64,000 nucleotides of DNA, from contig WBMV01004890.1 in assembly GCA_013396655.1 (NCBI GenBank), positions 1,451,025 through 1,515,024 on the forward strand, given 5' to 3'. Positions within the stretch are counted from its first letter, which is position 1; the number at the start of each line of letters is the position of its first letter. Under the pieces are notes generated by a model, which saw only the letters and a list, made by a program, of their open reading frames with translations, was not told where the DNA came from and did not search any database. Made by a program: the position numbers and the translations under genes. Shown piece by piece: positions 11,601 to 25,900 of this stretch. Source of the stretch: Campylorhamphus procurvoides. Its lineage: Eukaryota > Chordata > Aves > Passeriformes > Dendrocolaptidae.

Positions 11601-13281
11601 TGTTTATATTTTATCAATTGGCATATAAGGAACACCAGTTAAACAGACTCATACATATTCTTCCTGAATAATGCAGTAAGCTAAATGTGCTTGAAATTTG
11701 ATGTGGTTTCGTATTGGTAGATGAGATGCATTTGTGGATCATGTTGCTCATATTAGCTATGTTTAAGGATAAATTTATGATCAGTATCTCATTGGTCAAA
11801 AGATTTACAGGTAATGTAAATAGAAGACTTAAAACTGTTAAGGTGATGAAAATCACTTGGAACTTTTTGGAGGAGTTGTTAAACCACAAACTTCGTGTCA
11901 GATCTAGCAGTGTAGTATTTTGACAAGGGACAACATTTGATGCAGTCCAAAGACCAGATCTTTCCCTTTTGTAAGTGATTACAGCTCAACTGAAGTTCTT
12001 CCTCCTGAGGGGCTGACCCTGAGTGCTAAATCTGCCACTTCTATCTTTTGCTAGGCAAAGAAGATGAGGACAGTATAACCTCATGCACTCACAGCAGCAG
12101 TTTCATACATTTGATGAGCTCACACTCACGAGGCAGCACCATATCCTGTAGTATTCAGCCAGGTGGACCAGACATAACATAGTCCATAGTGAGTAAAGAG
12201 TCCTACATTATGTTAAGCTATCTATCCATTACTTTCTAGAACTGTGATGACTGGCTGTTGCTGTTGGGGTGGGGGTATAGTATTAGGAAATCATCCTGAT
12301 TGATTTAATCTAAGGAAATGCTTTCTCTTTTTGTTGTGTTCTTCTCCTATCCTACCATGTGCTGTGACAATTTCATCCCGAAGTGGCCACCCAACAAAGG
12401 CACCATCACTCTAATGTGCACTGTAGCTTGTCTTTAAATGAGAAAAAAACCCTGAAGAAACTCCAGTGTATTCATTAAAAAATAATTTGTCTATAATTAC
12501 TGCTGGTCATGAGAATAGATAGGTATTTAGAAAGAAAATAGCTCTCCAGACATAACATATGGGTACGAGCAAATGCTTCAAAGAATATTCTCAAGATATT
12601 TAAGCAGTTTTTGCATACTGTAATCACAGAACGTGGTAGTAAAATGACAGATATTTACTGTGTTTATTTCTTGTTACTAGCAAAATTCTCAAAGTACAAT
12701 GTTCTAAAGGTTGAAACCAAAAGCTAATACTGCTGAAATACTCTAATGTGTAACAAAGGTGGACATTTAAAAGCTGCTGTGTTTCCATGAGCAGGCCATG
12801 CAGCCCAATTTCCAATCTAGACTATTGGCCTGGTGTTTCTGTGCCTGACATCCCACATGATTTGTATTCAAGGAGTTGGTGTCTGGGGTGTCATTGTTAA
12901 ATAATACAATATCTCCAAACCACAAAGCTAATACTAGGCATTATATATCCCAAACTCCAGTGCACAACTCATTCCGAGTCTGATGGTATATCTAAGACCT
13001 GCAGGTCCATGTAATGTCCTCTGCTAAGCAGATGGTGCAGTTGGATCCTGACAGATGGACACAAAGTGGAATAGGTGCACACAAGGGCCAGCAGGGAGAG
13101 GGGAATGGAGAGCTGGGGGTGTTAGGAAAGAGCTAAGCATGTTTAGTCAAGCCAAGAAAAGGGTGAGAAGAGGATATTGTAACTCTCTCTGGTTCCTTGG
13201 GAATAAACAACAGGGCTATGAACAGCATTTGAAAGCTCAAAGGCACAAAGCTAAATAGGTATGTGCTGTCCATAATAATTT

Positions 13282-13293
13282 AGAGAGAGAGAG
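13282..13293. repeat. short GA dinucleotide run
   Basis: About six AG/GA units (AGAGAGAGAGAG) followed by ATAAAAAAA. Simple microsatellite. Confidence 0.65.
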
Positions 13294-16200
13294 ATAAAAA
13301 AACCCTTTAAATAGGCACATCAGGGAGTTCCTGAAACAGGATTCCACTTGGAATGTGAGCCAGGGGAGGTCAAACAGTTAGCAAATTTTAGGATGGAATT
13401 TCTACACTTTCTTAACAGAAATTTAATCATGTGGCTTCCTAGCAGGTGACTCAACTCACTGAGTCAGGAGTTATCTTCCAGCTCTGCTTTCTTTCCAAGA
13501 AAAGTCAGAGCCACAGATGCTCCTGCATTTTCAACTGCCAAAATCCCTGCAGTTGATAGGATTAACCACCTAAATTTGTCCCTGAAAAATAAGAAACGTG
13601 TGTTTTCTCATCCTCAGTCACTAATTTGTATGTTACTACTGTATTTGGTGATGGTGCTACTTTTCCTAAACCTTGTCTTTTGTGCATGGAAACCACAGAA
13701 AATTCTTACTTTGAAATTTACGGTGTTTGGACAATGAGTTGCCCCCAGAGAGTGTCTTTGGCTCTGTAGAGTCCTCGGGGACAGGCCAGTCTGTTCTGTG
13801 ATGCTGAGTGCAAGGTTTTCTGTAAATTTCAATAGCCCATCTCCTCATGTGCTAAAGGAATTATAGTTGGTATCAGTATAAAAGAAAATGAAGTGCAGGC
13901 TGTAGCAAGTTACCTCATTTTGGGGGAAGGTTAATTGGAAATGCAGCTCACGCAATGTGTGATGAGGTGGAAAAAAATAACAGAAGTGACCACAGTCAGT
14001 GCATGCAACCCACGTGCTTGCCATTTTTCCATTTTCTTAAGCATTTATGGACAATTGAACTGACACAGTGTGCAGCAAGTGGATAGCTTCCATATCTTTC
14101 TGTGCATGCTGTCAAATTCGTATATTTTGAAAATTATTAATAGTAAGTGCAAAGAAGGAGAAAAGATTATGTATTTGAAACTATACTAAATGGCAAAATT
14201 AGTAACTGCACTGTGGCTGAAGACAGTTGTGATGCTTGCAGAATCAACTGCTTAATTACGTTTTTCACTTATAAAATCTAGCTTGTAGTTTACTTTTCCA
14301 GCACCCCTGCTTTGTGCAAAATTTCATTTCAGAGTTCAAGTCTCAGTGAAGGGATGCCTCAGAGCTGCCTTTTCCAGTGCACGTAAACCTTGTACAGCTG
14401 TGTGCTTGGCCTTTTAATGCATGCATCGTTAAATTGATGCTGTTTTTAAAGATTAACAGTAGCACAGTACCTACACTAAAAATTAAGCAACCTAAGGACA
14501 AATAGAGCTCTTATGGTCCTGTGTGTGTAGACATTGTCATTACTGCCATGAGAAATAAATTAGGGTAAAATCCAGCTTCATTCTGTGTGATCTCCAAGAT
14601 TCTGATAATGTTCTTTCACTGGAATCTTTCTATTGAGTAAGAACTCCAGGACTTAGCATTGTGTAAATATGTATTCATAGCCTTATGAGTTTCATACTCA
14701 GGGTGCCTGAAGTTTGTTACATGCCAGATCCTCTCCCAGTGTCATTGGATGTGTAACTGTCTGTATGATTGTTCCAGCTGCATTACTTTGCACCTTCTTA
14801 TATATTCCCTTTACATTTTTATTGAGAGTTGTCACTAAACCAAAAAGAAAATTGCCCTTTCCAGATTAGGTAGAAGTACTTTTATTCCACCTATTTTATC
14901 AGATTGAAACCTTTCCTGGCACACTTAAATAATTGTTATATTTTCCTGCCTTGCCTTTTTTGTCATTTATTCATGTTAAGCAGTTGGCTAAATAAGCATT
15001 TTAAATTGTCACCCGAGTCACTTACTGTAGTGCCAATGTGTACCTTGGTGATTCATATGAACATAAAGTATTCTGTCCATGTTTTCATTATTCTGTCTAT
15101 AATGCTTATTATAGAAGTGAGATGAGGCATTTGCCTGCATTGACACACATGTAGGCATACAAACAAAAGGTAGGAGAAGATGCAGCAATGTGCTCTTTTT
15201 CTGGCCTTTTCAAATTAAAAAAAATGTGCTGGTGTTTTGGGTGATTCTGTGCTATCAGCTCATTTCAACCACTTTAATGGCTTAATTTAAAGCTGTGGAA
15301 CTCTGAAAGGATGAGTAGTAAGGAAAGATTGTAAAAAGAAAAAGAATGGAATAGAATCAGTAACAAGCAGTTTGGTCTGCTCTGGTGGTTGGCTTGGCTG
15401 GATGTCACACCCGGATAGAACACAACACCTTGGACATGGAGTGGTCTTGAATGAACAACTTCCTGTAGCTGGTTAGTCCAGCCATGCTCTTGGTGGGGGA
15501 AAACTCTGCCAACCACATTCCTTCAGTGGTGGCTTTTGAACTGTGTGCCTTGGGGTTCCTTTTGCAGAATATATTTGAGTCTCTGAGGCAGTTTTAGTCT
15601 AGTGGTGAGGGAAATAGTTCATGATTTTGGATTTTACCAGTATTTCACCTGCAAGCCATAATTCAGCTTTTTGGGTTTTTTTTTCCTGTTAAAACTGGCA
15701 CTGAATTTAAAAAGTATTAGGCAAACATTCTTATGCTCTCATAAATTGTGTTTAATTGAAGAGCCTTGCATTAAATAACTCAAAAATGGCACTATAGTTC
15801 TAATCACTTCTGTAATTCTTTTAAACTCGGTGCAAAAATAAATGATTACTTACAGAAAATATTAGTACAGAGAAAATACACTGTGGGCAAATGTTATGTT
15901 GCTTTCCCTGAAGTATTCAGGTGACCTTATTCTGTACCAACATGAAAAAATGATGTTGGGATAAGAAGGTCATTCAGACATCAAGCAAAACTCAGTCCTT
16001 GTCCTTCACCATAGAGACTTCCAGGTACATATCAGCCACTCCAGAGAGGAACTCCAGGGCTGATTTGCTGTGTATGATACATAGATAAAACTCCGAGTAG
16101 ATTTTCATTCCTGGAGATATAAATAATTAGGTAGTTACACAGCAAGGTGATAATCAAAGCCATTTTTACAAAGCACAGACCATAAGGCATGTGATGTGTC

Positions 16201-19200
16201 AACAAAATCCATTCTGTTATTAATAGGGAATTTCACATCTGCATATACTGGTTGGACTATTACATAAGGTAGCAGAAAAGGAGGCTCTTTATTGATCAGA
16301 AGTGATTTTTCCCCTCCAGTCTGTGCCTGACTGTACAGTGAAAGTGCTGACTGCTGCACACTGCTGATGGCAGATTTTTTTGACAGCCAAGACCTGACTC
16401 TTCCCTAATCCTTGTAGCTGCATTGTAGGAATTACAAAGCTCATGTGACAGACCTGTTCTGTATTCCAAGAACTGCAACACACCTGTCATCAGATAGGAG
16501 CAAGAATGCCCAAGTCATCACTTTGCTTTGGAAGCAGAACAGATGATTGAAATTATTTCTTGCTACTGACTAATTCCCCTTTTAGTAGAGATAAGCTGCT
16601 TTGTTCAGCTGTAAATGAAACATTAGGGTATTAGCTGTCAAGGCAGAAGTATTGGAGAAGCTAAGATTTTATCAGCAGTAGTAACATTTTGGGCAATAAA
16701 TTGTTTTGTTGGGCAGAATACTATTCTCCAGAGGTACAAAGGAACAAAGCTCATTAAGGTAAATGCTTAAAGCACACACACAAAAAAGCAAAGACAAAGG
16801 CTTATTACCTTTGTTTTGGGGATAGATAAAACATTTGCACTTCCTCATCTCTGTATAGCACCGAAGAATTATGTGGTACTGTTATTAAAAAGATGCATTT
16901 GCAGGCTTGTAGAATGCTTGCTGAATATATCCAAGGGACAAATGCATTCCTGAAATATCAACAGAGAGCTGTAGCAGTGATGGCTTTTTGGAAATTGTTT
17001 TGTTTCCCTCTGGGTAAAATTAGGTATCTGCACATTGTCCTGTACTTAGCATTTATCAGATTAATAGACTGTTGTTATTAAATGAATGTTTGAAATGAAG
17101 AAGACTAAATGTCTGAGTTATACTAAATATTTTTACCAGTATATATGCCTGAATTAAATTCATAAGGGTTTATAGTGTAAAGCAGTAAGATGGAGGGGAA
17201 CTGTGTTACTGGTAGAGACTGCAGCTAAAGAAAAATATTTGGAGTGTTGTGAAGGAATTATGGCTCTGTAAACCAAGGATGGACATAAACCTGCTATGAG
17301 AAACAGTTAAATAGGATGTAAGTAAAATAGGTTGAAGGAATCTCTGTGTGTGAGCTAAAAAGCCAGAGTACAGCCTGCAAGTTGCCAGAGGCAGATACTG
17401 TTTTCCATCATTACTTGTTTGAAGGAGTGTTTTTGAAAACTGTAAAAGAGAAATTTAATATACAGTACAAAGAACAAAACTGTGTAGCTGAAAAATTGCA
17501 TGGACGAGTCTGTTAATAGCTGACAAAAATGTCTTCAAAATTTCCTCTGTGCAACAGCTGGGACTGTGAAATACTGAGAGAGCTCAGTGATGCTTTAATT
17601 ATTGCCCTATGTCATTAGCTATAAAGAATATTAATAGTTTATACAAGTGCTTTATATGCACCGCACAGTTGTAAAAGAATATAAATGTGGTTTTAAAATT
17701 GAGATTTAATCTGAAGGGTTTAGCTTTTAAGAATGTGAATCTGCTGTATTGTGGCATGTTCCTTGTTCACTCCTGGTTTCACCATCGTGCCTCGGAACAG
17801 CAGGAACCTTGAGGCTGTTGTTTTACTCCAGGTACTGCATCAAATCAAATGCAGCCTCACTGGATTTTAGCACTTACCAAAGGGCTGCTCTGTAATCTGA
17901 AATAGTGCCAGGTCAGGATTCTTGTACAGCTGCTGAAGCTGCAGAGGTCCAGAGGTAATCCAAAGTACCAGGACTCCTGGCTTTTAGTAGAAGCTTTACT
18001 CTGCAGTCTTTATCTTGGAGGAAATCTGTTTTCTTAGATGTCTCAGCAGATGGAAGCCAGATTTCAGACACACAGGCTTTATTTTCGGAGATGATGCATT
18101 CTTCAGGGAAACCAGTCGATCTGCAGCAATTCAAGTCATCTTTGCAAGTGTTGATTTCAACCTATAGCTTTTCTCTTTACTTGTAAAATGGGATTAAGAG
18201 AGGGAATGTTCTGTGTAAGAGGGAAGCAACCCTGCAGGCTGAACAGAAGGCTGGAGCCTCTGGAACTGGTTGCACTTCTAGGCAGGAGGGCAAGGCACCC
18301 AGCAAATATTGGAATTTGCTCACTGCCTGTCACTGAGATGGAGACCTTTTCTGTGAGCACAGGCTGTGGAAACCACCGATTTCAATGACTGCTGCTTTTG
18401 CAATTACTGAGCTCAACTAATTGCTGGCAGGACTTTAGCAAAGCCAGAGCAGCACATCCACACAAGCCTTGTCCTCTGCTTGCATGGGAGCTGGAGAACA
18501 AAGTCCAAGTCTGTCTGAAATCCATAGATTAGGAAGGTTCCTTCCTGAGTTACTTAATATGAGACAGCATTTCCAGAGTCACAGAACACTCTTTGGAATG
18601 TATTTAAAGGGCAATAGTAGAAATTTGCCATGGCCTAGACTCATCCTGTGTTCCTGACATCATAATCATTTTATTCAGCAGTTCAAGAGAGATAAAGACA
18701 CGAGTGTATTGCAAGTGGACATTAGTAGCTTATGAAAGATGTATTTTAATCTAGATCAAAACTGTGGTTGATTTGAAAGACAAGGAAGGTGCAATGGTTT
18801 ACTTAAATTTTTAAATGGTATTTTGAAGTAATTTTAATCATGCTTTTGTCTAGTTTCAAAGGATAACTTCATAGTTTTAAATACACAGTTCTTTTGGAAT
18901 AATGATTGATAATTAGTGAAGTATTCAGAGACCTGCAGTAATTTGCGTATTTAGAAGTGGGTTGTTTTTATCTGTCACCTAGTTAATCTTCCATTATGTT
19001 ACTGCCATGAATCACCAGGAAATAAAAAAAATCAGTTGCAATATTTCATTGTTCTCTTCTACTCTAGGAGCTCATGGAGCAGCTTGAAAGTAGATAGAGC
19101 TCTGAAAAGGACCAAAGTTTTTGCTTGTTGTTCAAGTGGAAGAGCAAAGTTTTCTGTAGTGCACCAGAAATGCCAGGCTAACAGGGTGTACCAGGGGCTG

Positions 19201-19999
19201 ATCTGAGAGAAACTTCACCAGGTTCGCTTTGTACTGACAGGTCTCACCCAAATCAGGCATTCTCTTACTGTGCCACTGACTTTGTGCAGAATCAGGTATT
19301 TCTGTCTTCTCCCAGCTTTCATAAAGGCAGCACAAACCCCCCTCTGATCCTTGTGTTCTAGTTTATTGGGTAGAAAAATGGACAGTGGCTAATTTGGACT
19401 CAGGTGAGTACAGTGCAGACTGTGGTACCTGGGTGTGCTGGAAAGGGCGGTGGCATGAGGCTAGAATTTGCTGTTTGTACATCAGTGCAGTTGTCTTTTG
19501 TTTCAGCAGCAAGAAAGGGAGAGATAAAAGTTAGCAAGATTATACACCTAGCCTGTCAGGAAACTCCTGCAAGTGGGAGAGACTTTCATAGTCAGTGAAT
19601 AGCTTACGCTGCGTTTTGTAAAATTGCTTACTGCAATATTTACTGCTAAAGTGTCGAGTGCTTTATACCTGCTCACCTCCGTATTTTCATCTCTGTGACA
19701 TTTCTGTTTCATGTCAACCCTTTGCCTTAACTGCCTGGCTTTGTCTCTCACAGCAGCAATGCTACCTGTGAGAACAGTAATGGTCCTTAGCTGGGGAATT
19801 GCACTCAGGTGGCTGCTGGGGCCACGTATTGCAGATTTGATACTCTGCAGTGAAATCCACTGGCTTGCTTTGCATGCCTTGAAAGAAATTTTGCAAGTTC
19901 GCTCTAGTCCTCTGTCTTCTTTATTCATTTGTATCCTTTGCATGACTTTGATTTCAATGAAAACCTCCCATCTTCCCTATGTCGGTGTTTTTTCATTTG

Positions 20000-22900
20000 T
20001 GCTGTGGTTTAGACACCTCACTTGGCTAGCCAGGAAAGAAATTATGGAGGGGTAGCACTGGAAAAACTGTGCTGTTGTTCTCTCTGTATGGTTTCTGGAT
20101 AAGTCTCTGAATTACTATATTGAAGATGCTTGAAATTTTACAGTCTTTGCTGACAGGAAAACTAGGAGAATCTATCAGCTGTGCACAGTGGATGGGCCAC
20201 ATTCCTCAAATAATCCAGTCAATTAAAAATTGATTTTTGTTCTAGGCAGCATGGTGGTAATGTAGTGAGGAGACAGTGTATGCATTACCAACAGAGCTCA
20301 CATCAGTTAAGTGATATTTAGGTGATCTTCTGTCATGGGAGAAAGCAGTGCAGTTGATGATCTTTGCTACTGAAGAAGCTAAATTGAAGTGTCAGATAGC
20401 AGAATTGCATTTTATTTCTAATATGTTGGCCTGCCAGCCTGGGAGAAGCTATGTGAAGTCTGTGAATACAAAGGGACAAAAGTGCTAAATCTAGCAGAAA
20501 CTGAGTGGTTTGGGAAGGTACTGTAGCCTGGCTCTTAGAGCCTTTAAGTAAATGCATTTAAGGCAATTGAATCTTGTACTTCACTCGCTGGACCTTTTGT
20601 CTCCTGCCTTTCTGCCTTTTCCTGATGGCAGATCTAAAGTAAATGAAAGATATGCATGATCTACATAGCACCAATCTTGTTTATTATGAGAGGTTAAAAT
20701 GCCACTGAAAAATTAGAAAAACAGCCCTTTTCTTAATGTAGTTGAACTGAGAACAACAGAAAAGCCTAAATCTGTTAGTTCAAAAATGCATTTAGCTCAG
20801 ATTTGCACAATTCTGAGTTGCAGAATGTAAAGAGGTATCTTTCTAATGTCAGAAACATGTAAGAATGTGCAGTCCTGGGGATGGACTCTGTCCTCAGTGT
20901 GTGCTGTGAGTGTGCAGTCCCCAGTCTGAAATCAGTCTTGTCTTGTGCCGGGTCATGAAGGCATCCACTGCTAAAGGTAGCTTTGCAGTGTTTCCAGCTG
21001 AGCAGAAAACGTGCTGAAAGTTTTATCTCAGGTTCTCTGTAAGCACAGGATGCTGAAGTCACACTTGCTTTGGGTTATGAGACATCACATACACACACCA
21101 TGACACTAAAGGTGTAAATTATATTATTTATTTTTAAACAGGACGCAGGTTTTCCCCTTCATTTTCTTTCAAAAGCAGTTGCAGGATGTCCCGGTGCATC
21201 TGTGCTTCACCTAAAGGGTGGCTGCATTTCAGGGCTGGGTTAAGTTGGTACCTCTGCTCTCCTTCAGACCTTTGGAGGTTGTTTCTTAATTACTACCGAG
21301 AGCTTTATAGTACTCAGGGGAAAGGCACCAGTCCTGCTGTTTAAAGTTTAGATCTATTTTTAAATAGATAGTGTTACATCTCTGCTTACTTGTTTCACAT
21401 CTAAACTCTGTGTCATGGCAATATTTTAGTAACATCTCATCTTGGCTTGGCTTTGAACCTGCAGTGTTATATCTGTTTGTAAAATGAATACATCAAAGAC
21501 AGGTAGGAATGGTGAGCAGTGATCTGTAAGGTATTGCAGATCTGTAAAGTGATCTCATGCTGGATTTCTGAACACTGCTTGACAAAAATGTTTGAGACTT
21601 AAAGTCAAATTACAGAGGAGACAGTGCATTTTGAAACATAAAAATCCAAAATTGTTTTCAATAGAAGAGATTGGTACAAAAATAAAAGCTGGTCATTGGC
21701 ACGGTTACTTCTTAGCATTGTGTTTTATGTAACCTAAAATTTAATAGGTTGAAAGTCTTGCATAAAAGATGGGCTCACCTGTGTCAGTAGTTTATTAATT
21801 TATTCCTAGGCTGTATAAAGTGAGAATAAATATCAAATGCTTGGGGTAAAACGCTGCTGTGCTTTAGTGTTTTGGTAGGGGAACAGAAATAAAAATAAGA
21901 ACTATGTTTCTGGGCCTCAGAACTCTTGAGTGTGATTTGAATACAAGTGGGTGACTGCAGTGAGTACATTGGGTCCCTTCTCTTAATTACAGTACTTCAA
22001 ATGAGACTAATTTGACAGCTGCTCTCTGGTGTTAAGCTGAATATTTGCTGCAGTAATAGTTTGAGGAGAAGTCTCCTGCCCCAGGTGAATACTTCTGATA
22101 GGAGGTGATAATTTTGGAGGGTCTGCAGCACCAGGAGATAATACCTAATCACCTGCTAGTTCTCTGTTTAGTTGGAATGCTATAAATGACTGAATGGACA
22201 AGGGTTTAGCAATCATTGACAGAGAAAGTACAAAATGTGGTCTCTAAAATGTCTTTAAAAATGTGTCTTATTTCAGTGTATTTTTCTGTGTGGAGATGTT
22301 AGTTTACTCGATTTGTTGCTGTGAGTGACAGTTAATCTATTGTAAATATGATTTTGTTTGTATTTTCTCTAGGTTGTATTTAATAGCTGGCATTTTAAAA
22401 GTTTATTTGTTGTTCTTTTCTTCCTATAATAGTGCAAAGCAAGCTGGCTGCTCATCTCAAGATTAAAACTAGATATTGTAGTTATCATAATATGAAATTT
22501 GATATTACACAAATACCCACTGATATTTTGTCAAACCCAAGAAACTATTTCCTCTTAACTTGACGTTTGTGTTTTGTGAGCAGTTTAAATAACTTCATCA
22601 GCATTTAGACAACCAGTCCTGGAGTTGCCATAACTTTTCTTTTACATTATTATTGTAGTTTTATCCAAATTCCACCAGGTGTTGCCAAAGAACATACAGC
22701 CACAGCAAAGTTTGCAGCCGAAGTGCAAGTTGCTCAGCACAAGCCATTGAAACCTCCTTCCCAAGCAGGAGCAGCTTCCCTACACTTTTAAGAGCAAACC
22801 TCTTTTTTTGTGTCAATAAGCACTAAGGATCAAACGATTTAGTACGAAGTCACATCATTTATGGGTATCACATTGTTAAAACCTCATTTTTTTCTTAGGG

Positions 22901-25900
22901 TGGGAATTCATTCCCAGGCCATAGGCGAATAAGATGCTGCTTTAACCAGCAGTTACAGACTACTGTGAATGTTCTGCTGTCTTAAATTTGGGTGGTGGGC
23001 TGCCTTTTTAATGAGATGTTCAAATTCCTAATGTTTAGTATATTTGGTAGTTTTGTTTTTTTCATTCCAATAAGCGAAGTTTCTCCAGACACTTGACTTA
23101 CGCTAACTTTGGTAAAGATGTTTCTTTGTTCTTTCTTTCTTTGCTTTTTCTTGTCCTGCTGAGTCAGGAGTTTTTGTACATCACAAGTCAGCTCTGTTTC
23201 AGGTTTTGTCTCATTCTGGGAAGAAACTGGGCTTTCAAAAGCTTAGGTTTGCTTGAGGTAGTAAGAGCCCCAAACTTGTGACTGATCCCAAGTGCAGAAG
23301 GCTCAGGCAGAGAGCACTGGTAGCGGCAGGAATCGCTGCCGAGCCTGGCCCACAGCAGTTCCTCTCCTGCCTCCCTGGGCAGTGCAGCCTGGTGCTCATG
23401 ACATGAAAAGCAACGTGCATTTTAGTGGCTCTTCTTCTTTTGGAACTGTTGCTCAAGTGTTGCTGTGGTTTGTTAAGTCAGAAGGGCTGGATCATGGAAA
23501 GGTGTAATGGGGCACTGCTGTGCTGGGGATGCAAAAACTCTGTGTTAGGGACTGCCCTGAGCCAGGAGCTTGGAGGGGATTGCCTCGGAGCAGGTAATCA
23601 CACATCTCTAGGATGGCAGCCTGATGGCCTGGGTTCTTTGCTTTTGCGCTTTATTTAATTAAGGCTCTGCATTTGTTGTCCTGCACGAATGTTTTCCGTG
23701 TGAATGTTTACTGGATGTTCAATGGCAACAGTGAAACCAAGATCCTTTTGGGGTAGTCTGGCATCAGCAGTGTGGGCTGCAGAGGGGAAAGGAAGGAAAA
23801 ACCTCAAATGGAGCAGTTACTTGAGGCAGAAGGACATTGAGAAATGTGAGCGTAGCCAAGTCTGCACAAAGAAGAAAACCAGGGCAGTGACTTCACCTGG
23901 CTCTATTTAATTAATTATTTATTGGGCATTATGTTTGCCTTCCTCCTTGTGTCCCCTCCCTCCACCAAGAAGTGTCAGCTAATTATATAAATATAGAATA
24001 CTTTAATTACTTTAGATCTTGGTAGATATTAGTATGTAAGTAACTTGTTCCTTTTCATAACTCTATGAGTCTGGGAGATAACTCAGTATTGCTGTAGCTT
24101 CCCAGGGTTCCCATTTTATCACCATCCCAGTGCACTTGACTAAGAGGGAAAGGAAAAAGAGGAAATACAAATGATCCTCCTGCTGTAAGATTGGATCAGC
24201 ATTTAAGCTGGTAGGTGTAATGGAGATGCTGTGCTGGGGTGCTGAGAGCCAAAATCCTCAGAGCCCTCATGCCAGTGTGAGCAGAGGTGCTGAAGATTGA
24301 GCAGTTCTCTGATGTGCTCTTATCAGTTGGAGTAAAATGTAAATCCTGTTACAGCAGCTTTGTCCGATCTGCCTGTAGCTTTGTTCTGAACCTTTCAGTA
24401 GCAGCTCACTGAAGCAGAAAGAACCCTGTGAATTGATATTATAAACCTGCATGGTTGCTTTATTCATTGTTGGAGCAACAGAATATAACAGAAGTATTTA
24501 TTTTAGTGGATTGAGGATACTTTTTTTTTTTCCCTATCAACATGAGCAGGGGGAAAAATGCTCTAAATGCAAAAGAGGAAAAGCTAATGCTAATAATCAT
24601 ATCCATACCCATTCGGAGCACAATCCCATTGAAAGATAATACAGCATACTGTATGTTAATTTATTTTACACCTTCAGAGAGATTGTTAAAATCCCAAAGT
24701 GTTGTTATTTCCTGCTGATGTAGAAAAAGAATATCACGTGACACTATTATAATCAGGAAATAATAGTCATGTGAAAGAAAAGCTTCTCCTAATGCACTTA
24801 GCCTTTCCAGACAGCTGTATTTTTCTAAGCACCACCTACCTGCTCTCTTTGGGACCAAGATGAGCCTTAGAAATTCAAGACTGCATTGTATTCACTTTCT
24901 TGCTGGTGGGCATTTCTTACTGAAGTTCAAGAGCATGAAATTTCTCTTTAGTCTCACTGCTTTGATATGGTGTTTGCCTAATAATCAAACAAATTAAAGT
25001 GTGGAAAAAATTGATAAAACTGCAATATCTTAAAATGAAGAGGCTGAAACAGTAAATTGAGTCCCTTGTAATAATGCTGTGGTGCCATGTTGACCCTTAT
25101 TCTTGAAAATCAGTTTTTATGTTGTGCATCAGTAAGATGTACGCTATTTGAACTTTTCCAGTGTCATGTAATCTAAAAATTCTGGCATTATACTTGAAGA
25201 TCTTTTGCAGAGTTTTAATTAACATCTGTGAATTATACAGATATAGAAGCCCAACTTTATTGGTAGATGCTTGTGTATGCTGTCAGTGAGTCTTCTCTTG
25301 CATGGGGATACGAAGACTTCCAAAGTTAGTCCCATGACCACTGAAAAGTTTTAAAAAGGGAAGTCACTCTAAGTTATTGTACACTGCTCTTAAAATTTTG
25401 CTGGTTCTTTATATGTAGTGTAAGGTTTTACACATAGAAGCAGAAATTAGAATAAGTTTGGATACAAAACAATGTGTGAGAAGCCCTTCTAAGTGATGAA
25501 ATGGCTGTAGGTGCCGTAAGGGACGAAAAATGAAAGGGAGTTTTGTTTTATCTTAAATTTTTTTCATCAAGATAGAATGGTAAGAAAGAAAATTTTCTTT
25601 TTGTTAACTTTACATGTTTAAACAATTTCAGAGTGGCAGGAATGCTGCTGATTTTCCATATGTAGCCATTCTTCTCTTTACATATCAAATGGTTGTATGA
25701 GCTGTCATGGGATGAGTCTTGTTCTTCATCCTTCACAAAGGTCTTGGAGGCTTTGGTGAGTCTGAAACAGTCGTGGGTAACACACACAGTGGAGTGTGGA
25801 TCTCAGATGATCATTAATTGCTTCATTCTCACTTCAAATTCCAGCTGTGTAAGTCTGACAGCTGTAAATGCAGTAAAATGTAAAGAGGAATAAGTGGTCT

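Larger units (their letters stand above)
10481..19999. other. plain noncoding sequence
   Basis: Nearly 10 kb of AT-rich sequence without a supported gene. It contains short AT dinucleotide runs (11290-11300 and 11581-11600) and a GA run (13282-13293). A stretch near 17590-17700 has the even composition sometimes seen in conserved elements, but nothing specific enough to call. Open frames are short and overlap on both strands. Confidence 0.55.

Noticed and set aside
23253..23275. TGAGGTAGTA, resembling the start of let-7
   Set aside because: Divergence begins after ten bases and no complementary arm that could form a precursor hairpin was seen nearby.
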